A DNA stretch of 64,000 nt from Bacteroidales bacterium (GTDB taxonomy: Bacteria > Bacteroidota > Bacteroidia > Bacteroidales > WCHB1-69), in the NCBI GenBank assembly GCA_017506175.1, contig JAFVNW010000099.1, forward strand, positions 1 through 64,000, in the 5' to 3' direction. The position numbers and the translations under genes were made by a program. Below the pieces are notes generated by a model. That model was given only the letters and a program-made list of their open reading frames with translations. It searched no databases and was not told the DNA's origin. Position 1 is the first letter of the stretch. The number at the start of each line of letters is the position of its first letter. Below are positions 10,214-18,321 of the stretch, in pieces.

Positions 10214-10221
10214 CAAAAATA
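10214..10221 (-). promoter_or_regulatory. -7 box for metG
   Basis: Minus-strand TATTTTTG then C, 43 nt upstream of the chosen metG ATG. It supports that start over the longer frame. Confidence 0.5.
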
Positions 10222-10372
10222 CCAAATATTTTTAAATGATAATCCGCATTCGTGGTGCTATAAGCTCAACTTAGAAAGTTATAGAGACCATCCTTTGTTT
10301 TATGCATTTCTTTGTTGGAAGAGTTCAACGATAGACAGAAGAGAAGTCCAGTGTAAGGCATGTATTATCGTT

Positions 10373-12592
10373 TTACGCATAGCTGTGCATTCCGCCTAAC
10401 AGGAAGTTCACACCGAAATAGGTCATAAGAACGGACAGGAAGGCGAAAATGGTGTACAGATGGAAGCGCATTGGGCGGTTTTCGTCTGTGAAAAAGTCCG
10501 AATGGAGCGGGATGAGATAAACCATCAGCGTGATGAGAGCCCACACTTCTTTCGGGTCCCACGACCAATAGGTACCCCACGACACATTGGCCCAAACCGC
10601 ACCAATGAAGATGCCGATGGAAAGCAGTGATACCGCAGGATAAAGCAGCAGCATACTGATTTCACGCAGCCTCCCCGCGTAGTCGGAACTGCCGAATTTG
10701 GGGACGAATAACGCCGTGATGCCGTTCAGCATGACGAAGAACAGCAGGGCGTAAGCTATCATGATTACGGTGACGTGCAGGCTAAGCAAGGGAGATGCGA
10801 GCACCGGCATCAAGTGGGTGACGGGTGGGTTGGAACCGCCCATCATCTGTACCAGCAGCACGAAGCCGGTCATCAGCAGTCCGGCCGGCAGCGCCATTTC
10901 ATGTCGCCTGAACAGGATGAGTGCGACGATGCAGATGCTCAACGCCAGCAGGTTCATCGAGTCGAAGCTGCCAGCCATCGGCACATGTCCGCCCGCAATC
11001 CACCGCAGGATGAACAGCAGTGCCAGAAACGCCCCTAACAGCGCCGTCCATACGACGGCGAACCAGCGGAGCGGTCGGTAAACCCTGCGTCCTTTTCCGA
11101 TGCAGATGAGCGCAATTGCAAAAAAGACCAGACCGAGTAGGATGTTGACGAAGGCCAGCCAACGCCCCGTAGTGAGACAGTTGTAAATCCGTTCGGCACG
11201 ATATTGCGTCTTCGGCTGCGTCAGCCCAAGTGAGTATTTTTCCTGATAAGCTTTGGTCTTTTCAAACACTTCGTCCAAACTTTTGAAATCACCGGCCACC
11301 ACATATTCCTTGCAGAGGCTCAGCTGTTTGCGTATGAAAAGGTATTCTCCGTCGGAAACGTCCAAGGGAAGTTCGTCATTTTGCGAGTACCATGTCACCT
11401 CTCCGAGACTGTCGGCGTGGGGGAACATTTTCAGTAATTCACCACCGAGGAGCATCTGGACGAGATTGTATTTTTCATTGGCGGCACGGCAGCTTTTCCA
11501 TTTGGGATCATCCATGGGCAACCCCGTAACGGCTTCGTCGAGCTTGTTGTCCCCATAGAGGTTACAGAAATCGATAAGGCGGGCATATTTTCCGTCAATG
11601 CCGAGCACTTCCCGCGCATAGCCGCTTTTGATCTTGAACACCGGTTCGTTTTTCCAATCATCGAAATAGAAAAGCCAACCACTGAAGACCTGCTCGGATG
11701 TAAGACCATGGTAATGGGCGCTTCCGTACAGCTTGGTGGTGAAGTCCTTGGCCATGGTCTGTAGCGGGCAGACGCGCCCTTTGTACTGCACATAAAGCTG
11801 TCCGAATTTGTCAGCACTCTCTTTCGGAAGAGTGCGGGGCGCATTTGCTGAAAGGGCAGGTACACAGCAGCCTGTCGTCAGCAAGACGAGTATAACGGCG
11901 GCTTTGGCAGAAGTTTTTTTCAGCAGCTGCCTGAAACGCCCGTTAGGCACGACAAACATCGCCACCAACGAAACCAGCAGCAGAAGGTAGCCCGCGTAAG
12001 TCACGCCGATGCCCCACGGGTCGTGAGCGACGGCAAGCACAGAGTTGCCCTCCTCATCGTAATCGCTCTGGTAAAAACGGTAGTTTTTGTATTTCAGGAT
12101 GTTATTCATTGAAATAGTAGCTTCCGTGGCATTTTCTCCATCCAAAATACGGAGGTGACTGACAAAGTCCATCGGGGTTTGGGAACCAGGATATTTTACC
12201 ACCTCAAACCGGTTGAGCATCAGATGAAAAGGCAGTGTCACTTCACGGCTTTCATCGTTTTTTTCAATTTTGAAAACGTTGTTGGCCTCGCCCGGACGCA
12301 GGGTCATCTCACCATGCTGTCCCGTAAGCATTGTAAGCAATGCTCCAAGCAGAATCAACAATGCTGAGATGTGCAGGAAACAAACCACGGGGCGTTTCCA
12401 CGATTGCTTTTGGAAAACCGTAAAAAGTATTCCGGCAGCGGCCAGTCCCCACAGGATAACAAACCACCACGAGCCATAGACGTGGCTCAGTGCGTATTCG
12501 GAACCGTGGTATTTCTCCAAAATGGTGCCTGCGGCCATCGCGACAATCAGGACGGCCATCAGGGCGGATAAAATGTGGCGGAAAATTTTCAT
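10373..12592 (-). CDS. ccsBA: fused cytochrome c maturation protein CcsBA (System II)
   Basis: 739-residue polytopic inner-membrane protein that exports heme and attaches it to CxxCH apocytochromes outside the membrane. The N-terminal third is ResB/CcsB-like: helices at about 9-27, 42-60 and 69-87, then a large soluble part and a helix near 205. The central extracytoplasmic region is long. The C-terminal third is CcsA-like, with at least six helices and the tryptophan-rich heme-handling WWD signature WGTYWSWDPKEVWAL. Bacteroidota usually carry this fused form. It is the last gene of a minus-strand series with a di-heme lipoprotein, an imelysin and a porin, so its likely clients include the di-heme protein directly upstream and the cytochrome c peroxidase at 36 kb. 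Confidence 0.9.
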   Translation of the reverse strand: MKIFRHILSALMAVLIVAMAAGTILEKYHGSEYALSHVYGSWWFVILWGLAAAGILFTVFQKQSWKRPVVCFLHISALLILLGALLTMLTGQHGEMTLRPGEANNVFKIEKNDESREVTLPFHLMLNRFEVVKYPGSQTPMDFVSHLRILDGENATEATISMNNILKYKNYRFYQSDYDEEGNSVLAVAHDPWGIGVTYAGYLLLLVSLVAMFVVPNGRFRQLLKKTSAKAAVILVLLTTGCCVPALSANAPRTLPKESADKFGQLYVQYKGRVCPLQTMAKDFTTKLYGSAHYHGLTSEQVFSGWLFYFDDWKNEPVFKIKSGYAREVLGIDGKYARLIDFCNLYGDNKLDEAVTGLPMDDPKWKSCRAANEKYNLVQMLLGGELLKMFPHADSLGEVTWYSQNDELPLDVSDGEYLFIRKQLSLCKEYVVAGDFKSLDEVFEKTKAYQEKYSLGLTQPKTQYRAERIYNCLTTGRWLAFVNILLGLVFFAIALICIGKGRRVYRPLRWFAVVWTALLGAFLALLFILRWIAGGHVPMAGSFDSMNLLALSICIVALILFRRHEMALPAGLLMTGFVLLVQMMGGSNPPVTHLMPVLASPLLSLHVTVIMIAYALLFFVMLNGITALFVPKFGSSDYAGRLREISMLLLYPAVSLLSIGIFIGAVWANVSWGTYWSWDPKEVWALITLMVYLIPLHSDFFTDENRPMRFHLYTIFAFLSVLMTYFGVNFLLGGMHSYA

Positions 12593-12616
12593 TGGATAGG
12601 ATTTTAATTAAACGAA

Positions 12617-12647
12617 TGTAGAGACGCCATATTATGACGTCCCTACA
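12617..12647. repeat. short palindrome of the TGTAGAGACG type
   Basis: Arms of 10 bp (TGTAGAGACG and CGTCCCTACA, one mismatch) around an 11-nt centre, in the 100-bp gap before ccsBA. A related palindrome lies at 15575-15596. They look like members of a small dispersed intergenic repeat family. Confidence 0.5.
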
Positions 12648-12692
12648 AATAAACAACCAATTTATAAAAATATCATTTGGCATGTAAAAACA

Positions 12693-14279
12693 TCAGATGG
12701 CATTGATGAATTGTACAATGGCATCGCGATCCTCTTTGCTGAGGTTGCGGAATTTCTCGACGGTCCAGCGGGCGTCGCTCTGGGAGGAGCCATGCCACAT
12801 GATGGCCTCTATGACGTTGCGGGCACGGCAATCGTGCAAACGATCGGAGGATCCTGTGCAGATAGCGGACAAGCCGCGTCCCCAAAGCGGAGTAGTGCGG
12901 CACCAGCCGGTGCGGATGTCGTTCTGCATGTGCAGTCTGTGTTGAACCATATCGGAATAGGGCCAGATTTTCTGTTGGGGGTAGCGCGGCAGGCGTTGGT
13001 CGCCAGTAGTAAAGAAGCCATTGGGGTCGGTGAAACGGTCATTGCCGGTCGTCCAGCTGGGACGGTGGCAGCTGGCGCAGCCAATCTGCCGAAACAGTTC
13101 GCGTCCGCGCTGCACCTTGGCATTGTCGAGGTTACGGGCGGCGGGCACGGCCAAACCACGGTGCCACACCATCAAGTTCACATAGTCGTCGTTCGACATT
13201 TCAGCAGGCAGGTTGCGAGATGTCAGATAGTTGTATATGTCTGTTTCAGGGTTGCCCGACACGTTATATTCGGGGAAATAGTTATAGAATTCGGCCTGTA
13301 CCTGTGGGTCTTGTGAGGCAACACGGGCGTATGTGTTGGTCATATAGTGGTAACGGCGGTCACTACGGGTCACGTTGGTGATATTCCAAATGGCATTGGC
13401 ACCAGGTCCGTCTTGCAAAGGACCACGACTACAGGCGTAGGTGAACCGTTTAGGGTGATTGGTGTTGCCGTAAAGTCCCGTCGGAGCCCAGTCGTTGCCG
13501 GCCCACATTGCAGGGTTGAGATTCGCGCCGGCTTCATACTCACGACGGTATTGCTCCTTCAGAGAGTCATCCGGAATGGCATCAAGCAGCCCCGTGCCAT
13601 ATATGCCGATGGTGGATTCCAACCGCACGATTTCGCTGCCGTAAGGAATCGTGCTTCCACCTGATTCCAGCGGTACGTAGTAGGCAGAAGCTGGAATATG
13701 AACCTCCGGATAAATCAGGCTGTAGCTCTCCCCGTCGGGAAAGCGATTGCCCCATTCATCGGTGTACGGGAGCCATGAAATCTGGATCTGCGATTCGTCG
13801 ATAGGTGCCTTGAACGGCGGCACGGCCTTCGTTTGCGGCATACCCGTCAGCGAGGAGATGTAGTTGTCGTTCTGGTCGGTCACCACAAGGAGGTAGCCAT
13901 TGCCCCAATCTCCGGCGGCGTAACGATCCATCCGCTTGCCGTGTCCGTAACCCGGGTGGCAGGCGATACAGGAGCTGCGGATGTACAAAGGCCCCAGTCC
14001 AATGAACGGCGGCGTGTTCTGTGTGAAATCTCGCTCAAACAAGTACTCGCCGTATTTGAAGGCGGCAATGTCCGTCACTGCGGGCGCAGGGTCTTCGTAA
14101 GCGGAAGACGAAGTGTTGAAAGTAGTACCCAATTTGCCACCTGCGTAAGTCTCCTCTTCGAGCCAAGACAGTGGCTCGTCTGGGACGATCTCTTCCTTGC
14201 GGCATCCGTTCAAAACCAACAGCCCCGCGATGGTGAGACTCATTATCTTTTTGTATGATAGGAATTGTTTCATGATCAA
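12693..14279 (-). CDS. di-heme lipoprotein, DUF1111-type oxidoreductase
   Basis: 528-residue periplasm-facing lipoprotein; lipobox LVLNGC with Cys26 as acylation site. An in-frame ATG at 14273 is an equally good start. Two c-type heme sites are seen: CIACH at 104-108 and CASCH at 401-405. The order of motifs (FIGLGPLYIRSSCIACH, then RGRELFRQIGCASCH) fits the DUF1111/di-heme cytochrome c family related to bacterial cytochrome c peroxidases. Substrate not known. It sits 73 bp downstream of an imelysin lipoprotein; DUF1111 and imelysin genes are known neighbours in other bacteria and are linked to iron uptake. The presence of ccsBA next in line agrees with its need for heme attachment. Confidence 0.85.
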   Translation of the reverse strand: MIMKQFLSYKKIMSLTIAGLLVLNGCRKEEIVPDEPLSWLEEETYAGGKLGTTFNTSSSAYEDPAPAVTDIAAFKYGEYLFERDFTQNTPPFIGLGPLYIRSSCIACHPGYGHGKRMDRYAAGDWGNGYLLVVTDQNDNYISSLTGMPQTKAVPPFKAPIDESQIQISWLPYTDEWGNRFPDGESYSLIYPEVHIPASAYYVPLESGGSTIPYGSEIVRLESTIGIYGTGLLDAIPDDSLKEQYRREYEAGANLNPAMWAGNDWAPTGLYGNTNHPKRFTYACSRGPLQDGPGANAIWNITNVTRSDRRYHYMTNTYARVASQDPQVQAEFYNYFPEYNVSGNPETDIYNYLTSRNLPAEMSNDDYVNLMVWHRGLAVPAARNLDNAKVQRGRELFRQIGCASCHRPSWTTGNDRFTDPNGFFTTGDQRLPRYPQQKIWPYSDMVQHRLHMQNDIRTGWCRTTPLWGRGLSAICTGSSDRLHDCRARNVIEAIMWHGSSQSDARWTVEKFRNLSKEDRDAIVQFINAI

Positions 14280-14352
14280 TGAATTAAGAATAAAAATTAT
14301 TTCCGATTTTTAGTTTTGGGATTATCCATCCATCGTAAAAACCGATGACTGG

Positions 14353-15501
14353 CTACTGTTTACTTATCAAAGTATTGACTTCAGACAGAATATCATCGAG
14401 GTTTTGGCAAGCGGCGATGGCGTCACCGTTGGCAGAATCGGTGTAGTTCTGTACAAATGGGGCGGGCATGGCGAGGATCTTGTTTTTGGCGTTGTTGATG
14501 GCGGCGACCACACGGTTGTCCAAATCTTCGTCAAGTCTTTTGATGTAGGAGTGCAGCGAACCTGATTCAATCTGCATTCCTTCCACACCGCCATAGTAGG
14601 CGTTTTCGATACTCAATATATTATTGTAGAAATCTTCGATGGACTTGTGGCTGTAGGGAGATTCGATGTAGTTGGGGTCTTCGCCGTGGAAGGGCTTGCC
14701 GATTTTGGAGGTGCCCACTTCGTCTGCAATGGTGCGGCAGCCGTCGATGATGGCCATCAGGCCGCTGGAACTGCTGGGATAGGTGCTGCCGAGAGTGCCG
14801 GCTTTGCTGAGGTTCTCGCCGTAGCTGAAGTCACCGCCGTTCACGGTGCTGTTCAGTTCCAGATCCTCCACTTTGTCGCGGTGAGCTTTGGGCGCGGCAT
14901 CTCCAATCCAGCTGACTTCGAGCTGGTAGCAGCGGTTGCGCAGGTCGCCGGCCACTGCAATGGCGTAAATCAGCTGCAAATCGGTGATTTCGCTCGCACT
15001 CTTGGGTGCTCCGTTGCTGAAAAGGATGTATTCGATGCCATGGAAGCCGAGCAGCGAGTTGCCAAGTTTCTCGCCGGCGTATTCGTCACCATCCTCCGCA
15101 TCCATCGCCTGTATCTGCGCGGTGTTTGCCATCATCGTGTTAAAGGCGTCCACGTCCAACGGCCACGAGTCAATGTGCGGATCAATACCGAAGTCGGAGG
15201 CGGCGCCGAACAGGAACGCTTCGCTCTTCTCCCACCAGGCGCGGGCGGTCAAGAACGTCTCGCAGGCGTGATTCAGATTGCTCTGGCTTTTGTCGGCACG
15301 CAAAGCCTGCAAGTCCATCACCAATTGTTCCGCATTCGTGGCAAGATTCCTGTAGGTCGGTGAAATCGTGTTGTTTACATACTGTTCCAAAATGGCAGCG
15401 TGAATCTCATCAACGGTTTTTACCTGCTCATCCTTGTGACAGGAAATCATCACACATAATAACGTGCAAAGGATTGAAATGATAAAAAAATTGTTTTTCA
15501 T
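14353..15501 (-). CDS. imelysin-family lipoprotein (M75-like, iron-related)
   Basis: 382 residues with lipobox ISC (Cys21). The imelysin GxHxxE motif is at 152-158 (GFHGIEY), followed by IL, and the second helical half carries the usual pattern of long amphipathic helices. Members (ICMP, IrpA, EfeO relatives) are thought to bind metal or heme in the periplasm and take part in iron acquisition; peptidase activity is doubtful for most. Position between a porin and a di-heme DUF1111 protein matches known imelysin neighbourhoods. Function in metal binding is inferred from the family; the metal is not shown by the sequence. Confidence 0.88.
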   Translation of the reverse strand: MKNNFFIISILCTLLCVMISCHKDEQVKTVDEIHAAILEQYVNNTISPTYRNLATNAEQLVMDLQALRADKSQSNLNHACETFLTARAWWEKSEAFLFGAASDFGIDPHIDSWPLDVDAFNTMMANTAQIQAMDAEDGDEYAGEKLGNSLLGFHGIEYILFSNGAPKSASEITDLQLIYAIAVAGDLRNRCYQLEVSWIGDAAPKAHRDKVEDLELNSTVNGGDFSYGENLSKAGTLGSTYPSSSSGLMAIIDGCRTIADEVGTSKIGKPFHGEDPNYIESPYSHKSIEDFYNNILSIENAYYGGVEGMQIESGSLHSYIKRLDEDLDNRVVAAINNAKNKILAMPAPFVQNYTDSANGDAIAACQNLDDILSEVNTLISKQ

Positions 15502-15574
15502 AATTGTTTATTTATTTGATTTTTAATAATTTTTGTTGCCACTCCGAGGCGTGTATTTCTTCTTTTTTCCTTCC

Positions 15575-15596
15575 GAGACGCGGTACACCACGTCTC
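15575..15596. repeat. short palindrome related to 12617-12647
   Basis: GAGACGCGGT and ACCACGTCTC, 10-bp arms with one mismatch and a 2-nt loop, followed by TACA as in the sister copy. It lies in the gap between the porin stop and the imelysin start, so it would form a hairpin in a transcript running through both genes. Confidence 0.5.
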
Positions 15597-15602
15597 TACA
15601 CC

Positions 15603-15640
15603 TTAACTTTTAACTCTCAACTTTCAACTTTTAACTCTCT
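15603..15640. repeat. degenerate TTAACTTT/CTCAACTTT tandem tract
   Basis: Imperfect tandem units of about 8-9 bases (ttaactttt, aactctcaa, ctttcaact). A similar tract lies at 48024-48053. Both sit in intergenic DNA near gene ends. Confidence 0.5.
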
Positions 15641-16967
15641 TAAAGAACGCCGCCCACGTGGCACCGATGGCGAACCACGGCTCTTGGTTGTATTGCGAAC
15701 GGAGCAGGCGGATGCCTCCTTCCGCTTTGAGGATGATTTCGGGGATAGGACGGTAGTTGATGCCGCCGGAGATGCAGTGCCGCTCGCTCCACGAATAGGG
15801 GGTGGCATCGGCGACAGGCACGTAGGAGTCATAGTACTCGTAACGGACGAAAAGGTAGAGATTCTGCCCCAATGCCTTGGAGGTGCTTTTCAGGTGATGG
15901 AAGACGTCGTAGCCCGCCTCGATGCCTGCGCTCCAAGCGGCCTTCCCGACCAGCGTGTGGGGATAGGGCGACTGCGAGCTGTTGACCTGTGAGGCGTTGT
16001 AGGTGGAGATGAGACCCGCGTCCGAAAGATGACCGTAGAGGCCGCTGCCACGCATCAGGAAACCGCCTTGGCTGTATTTGAAATCGAGGGCTCCGATGAG
16101 CACCGTCCCTTTCACCTTGGCGTATTTTGAGGACTTGCCGTCCGTAACGATGTCGTTATTGAAGCAGTTGCCGGCGTAGCCACTGAGCCCGATGCGGAGC
16201 CCTTTGACACTGCTGTTGTCGATGCGGGCGGCGACGGCCAACTTGTTAGCAACTTTGAACTCATAAGGCGAGGCACTGCCATCGTGAATCCAGCCGGAAG
16301 CGTTGAACATGTTGGAGTTGAGGGCGGGCATCACCATCACATCGTAGCGCCACCCTTTAATCTTGCCCCACAGCTCGATGCCGGTCTCGTGCCAGGTGCA
16401 CGGGATAATGGTGTTTTCCCCTTCGGGACGATAGACACCAAAGAACTCGCTCGGCAGGTGGGCATTGTTGGTACCGCCCACGGGAACCACGATGTGCCCG
16501 AGGCGGATGTTGATCTTGGAATCCAAAAACGACTTCTGGAGCCAGAACTGCTCGAGGGCCACCTCGCCACCGCGTTCAATCTCCTTCTCGAACTCGCCAG
16601 TCTCTTCCGCCTCCACCTCCACGGCCGCTTCGGTACCGCCATGCTCGAACTCGATTTCCGCATTGAAGGTCCAACCTTTGCCAAAATCGTAACCTATCAT
16701 AAAAACGGCGTGAGGCAGATCCACACGACCGTGCCCTTTCGCATCGGCGTACTTCTCGGCATGTGAATAGCGGAACATGTTGTCACTGTAAAAATTGTAT
16801 TTGTAAACACCCTCGCCATACCCACCAATGGTGAGACGACTTTTCGGCTTGATGCTGTCGGAAACAGCAGTATTTTCGGGAGTGGAACTGACTGTGAATT
16901 GGGCGTTTAGCGGACTTGCGAGGAGGATTGCAACAAACAATAGAAGAAGTCGGATCTTATTTGCCAT
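15624..16967 (-). CDS. outer-membrane porin-like protein of the imelysin locus
   Basis: 447 residues. The signal peptide (1-23, hydrophobic core then LNAQ) is followed by a short disordered segment and then about 16 amphipathic beta strands starting SRLTIGGYGEGVYKYNF. The protein ends with an aromatic-rich strand typical of outer-membrane barrels. An acidic loop around residues 107-130 is rich in Glu (EVEAEETGEFEKEIE) and could attract cations. The phosphate-selective porin OprO/P-like architecture fits, but the substrate is unknown. First gene of the porin-imelysin-DUF1111-ccsBA series; a good -33/-7 promoter pair lies at 16989-17019. Spacing to the imelysin gene is 122 bp with repeats in the gap. 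Confidence 0.8.
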   Translation of the reverse strand: MANKIRLLLLFVAILLASPLNAQFTVSSTPENTAVSDSIKPKSRLTIGGYGEGVYKYNFYSDNMFRYSHAEKYADAKGHGRVDLPHAVFMIGYDFGKGWTFNAEIEFEHGGTEAAVEVEAEETGEFEKEIERGGEVALEQFWLQKSFLDSKINIRLGHIVVPVGGTNNAHLPSEFFGVYRPEGENTIIPCTWHETGIELWGKIKGWRYDVMVMPALNSNMFNASGWIHDGSASPYEFKVANKLAVAARIDNSSVKGLRIGLSGYAGNCFNNDIVTDGKSSKYAKVKGTVLIGALDFKYSQGGFLMRGSGLYGHLSDAGLISTYNASQVNSSQSPYPHTLVGKAAWSAGIEAGYDVFHHLKSTSKALGQNLYLFVRYEYYDSYVPVADATPYSWSERHCISGGINYRPIPEIILKAEGGIRLLRSQYNQEPWFAIGATWAAFFKRVKS

Positions 16968-16988
16968 GCCATACGTTTTTTATGGCGG

Positions 16989-17019
16989 CAAAAATACAGC
17001 GGCTTCAAAAGTACCCAAA
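16989..17019 (-). promoter_or_regulatory. promoter of the porin-imelysin-di-heme-ccsBA series
   Basis: Minus-strand TTTG at 17019-17016, a 19-nt spacer, then TATTTTTG at 16996-16989 followed by C. This matches both elements of the Bacteroidota primary sigma consensus and is the best promoter pair in the window. No obvious Fur box was recognised around it. Confidence 0.6.
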
Positions 17020-17340
17020 TACCCAAATCGGGGGAATATTTTGCGGTCGCTCCTTATTTTGGGGGAATGTAATACTTCAAAAAACAGTACCACGTCCAAA
17101 GTGAACATCTTTGTACAAGTAATCAATAGTGCAGCTCTGCGTTTGCCGATGCATCGCCGTATACTGTAAGCAGGAAATCATCGACAACGACCAAGAGGAA
17201 ATTTAGGTTACCTCACCCCAATTGAATATTTTAATCGTATATCTGCACCCGAAAATAACAAATTAAAAGTTGCATTTATAACTTGAATTCAGCGATGTGC
17301 TTTCCGAGTCTGATTACCAAGGTTTATAAGATGCCATACG

Positions 17341-17481
17341 ATGTCAGGTTTCCGCGAGTTCACGCACCCCCAGACCGTCCTCAAAGGCCGCACATTCTTC
17401 AACCTTTCCTTGCGCGAGCATCCCTACAGCGGCAAGGCCGGCGAGCGGAAGATGAAGCTGCTGAAATGGTTTGAGAGGTAA
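17341..17481 (+). other. short frame of 46 codons, possible gene remnant
   Basis: An ATG frame with high GC, rich in Lys/Arg, ending LLKWFER and a TAA stop. Composition differs from the AT-rich DNA on its left and resembles real coding DNA here. The open frame can be read back only to 17314. It has no promoter box or recognised domain, and it points toward the convergent lipoprotein gene at 17519. It could be the tail of a decayed gene, a small protein, or chance. Confidence 0.3.
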
Positions 17482-17518
17482 GGGTGCCCGACTCTGTCCT
17501 GAACCCTATTCCCAAATA

Positions 17519-18292
17519 CTACTGCCATGTCAGCCCGATGACGAAACGCACGCCCATATTGTTATTGTACCATGTGAATGAGGACGTTCCGTATGCTAAA
17601 TGGCTCGGATTCAATATGCAACCTGCCATGTGGTCATCAGTATCCAAGTCGCCATCCTTGTCGTAAAAGCGAATCACATACTGCGACGCATTGTAACTCA
17701 AAGTTTGATTGACACCTGCCCAGGTATGCGGAAGGTCGGAGGCTCCCAAGTCGGTGACCTCACTGCTGGTATAAACCACTTGTTCGTTGGCATCCAATAT
17801 TTTGAAGTAAATGTCTGGATCGGAACCTCCGAACAGACCAGTGTCCCAAGATGCATTGTTGCCATCCTGCATTGGGATGCTTTCCAAACGCAGCCATGTG
17901 ATGGTGAATTGAGTTGGGGAGAATGGCGGGTTAATAGGATCTCCTCCCCCGCCACCTCCTGACAGACTGATATAGATGTGTTTGCCCTCCACTTTATAAT
18001 CGCCATTTTTGCTGTAAGCGTACAGTCTCAACTCATAATCGCCCGTCTGGTAGCAACTGAAGACAGGGGATTTGGAATAAGAAGTGACCACATCCCCATA
18101 GGGACCTTTCAGTTCCCACATGTAGGAGACTGCGTTCAACGATAAGTTGAGGGTAGCGAGTTCCACATAATAAACCTCATTTTCGTAATCGTACTTGGTT
18201 GTTGTGGTATAGGAGAAATTAACGATGGCCTCCTTATGACAAGAGGTTAGAATAACGGCAAGCAATCCAATAAGGAATAGCGATTTTTTCAT
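17519..18292 (-). CDS. lipoprotein with PKD-like domain
   Basis: 257 residues from the ATG at 18292 (the longer frame to 18313 adds only seven residues with no support). Lipobox LTSC about residue 18. The first half has a PKD-like beta sandwich: NAVSYMWELKGPYGDV and then TGDYELRLYAYSKNG. A Gly-rich linker of six glycines (about residue 112-117) leads to a second beta domain with DPDIYFKILDANEQVVYTS and acidic DKDGDLDTDD, which may bind calcium. Last of three closely spaced exported proteins (gaps 29 and 18 bp). Function unknown. Confidence 0.7.
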   Translation of the reverse strand: MKKSLFLIGLLAVILTSCHKEAIVNFSYTTTTKYDYENEVYYVELATLNLSLNAVSYMWELKGPYGDVVTSYSKSPVFSCYQTGDYELRLYAYSKNGDYKVEGKHIYISLSGGGGGGDPINPPFSPTQFTITWLRLESIPMQDGNNASWDTGLFGGSDPDIYFKILDANEQVVYTSSEVTDLGASDLPHTWAGVNQTLSYNASQYVIRFYDKDGDLDTDDHMAGCILNPSHLAYGTSSFTWYNNNMGVRFVIGLTWQ

Positions 18293-18321
18293 TGTTAATG
18301 ATGTAATTATCAATTAGTAAA

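Larger units (their letters stand above)
16968..17518. other. 551-bp intergenic region
   Basis: Contains the promoter of the porin locus near its left end and one short plus-strand frame (17341-17481) with coding-like composition. I see no tRNA, riboswitch or insertion sequence in the rest. The middle part (17100-17330) is AT-rich without clear structure. Confidence 0.6.

Noticed and set aside
15603..15640. CRISPR-like repeat
   Set aside because: Units are only 8-9 bases, imperfect and contiguous without spacers.
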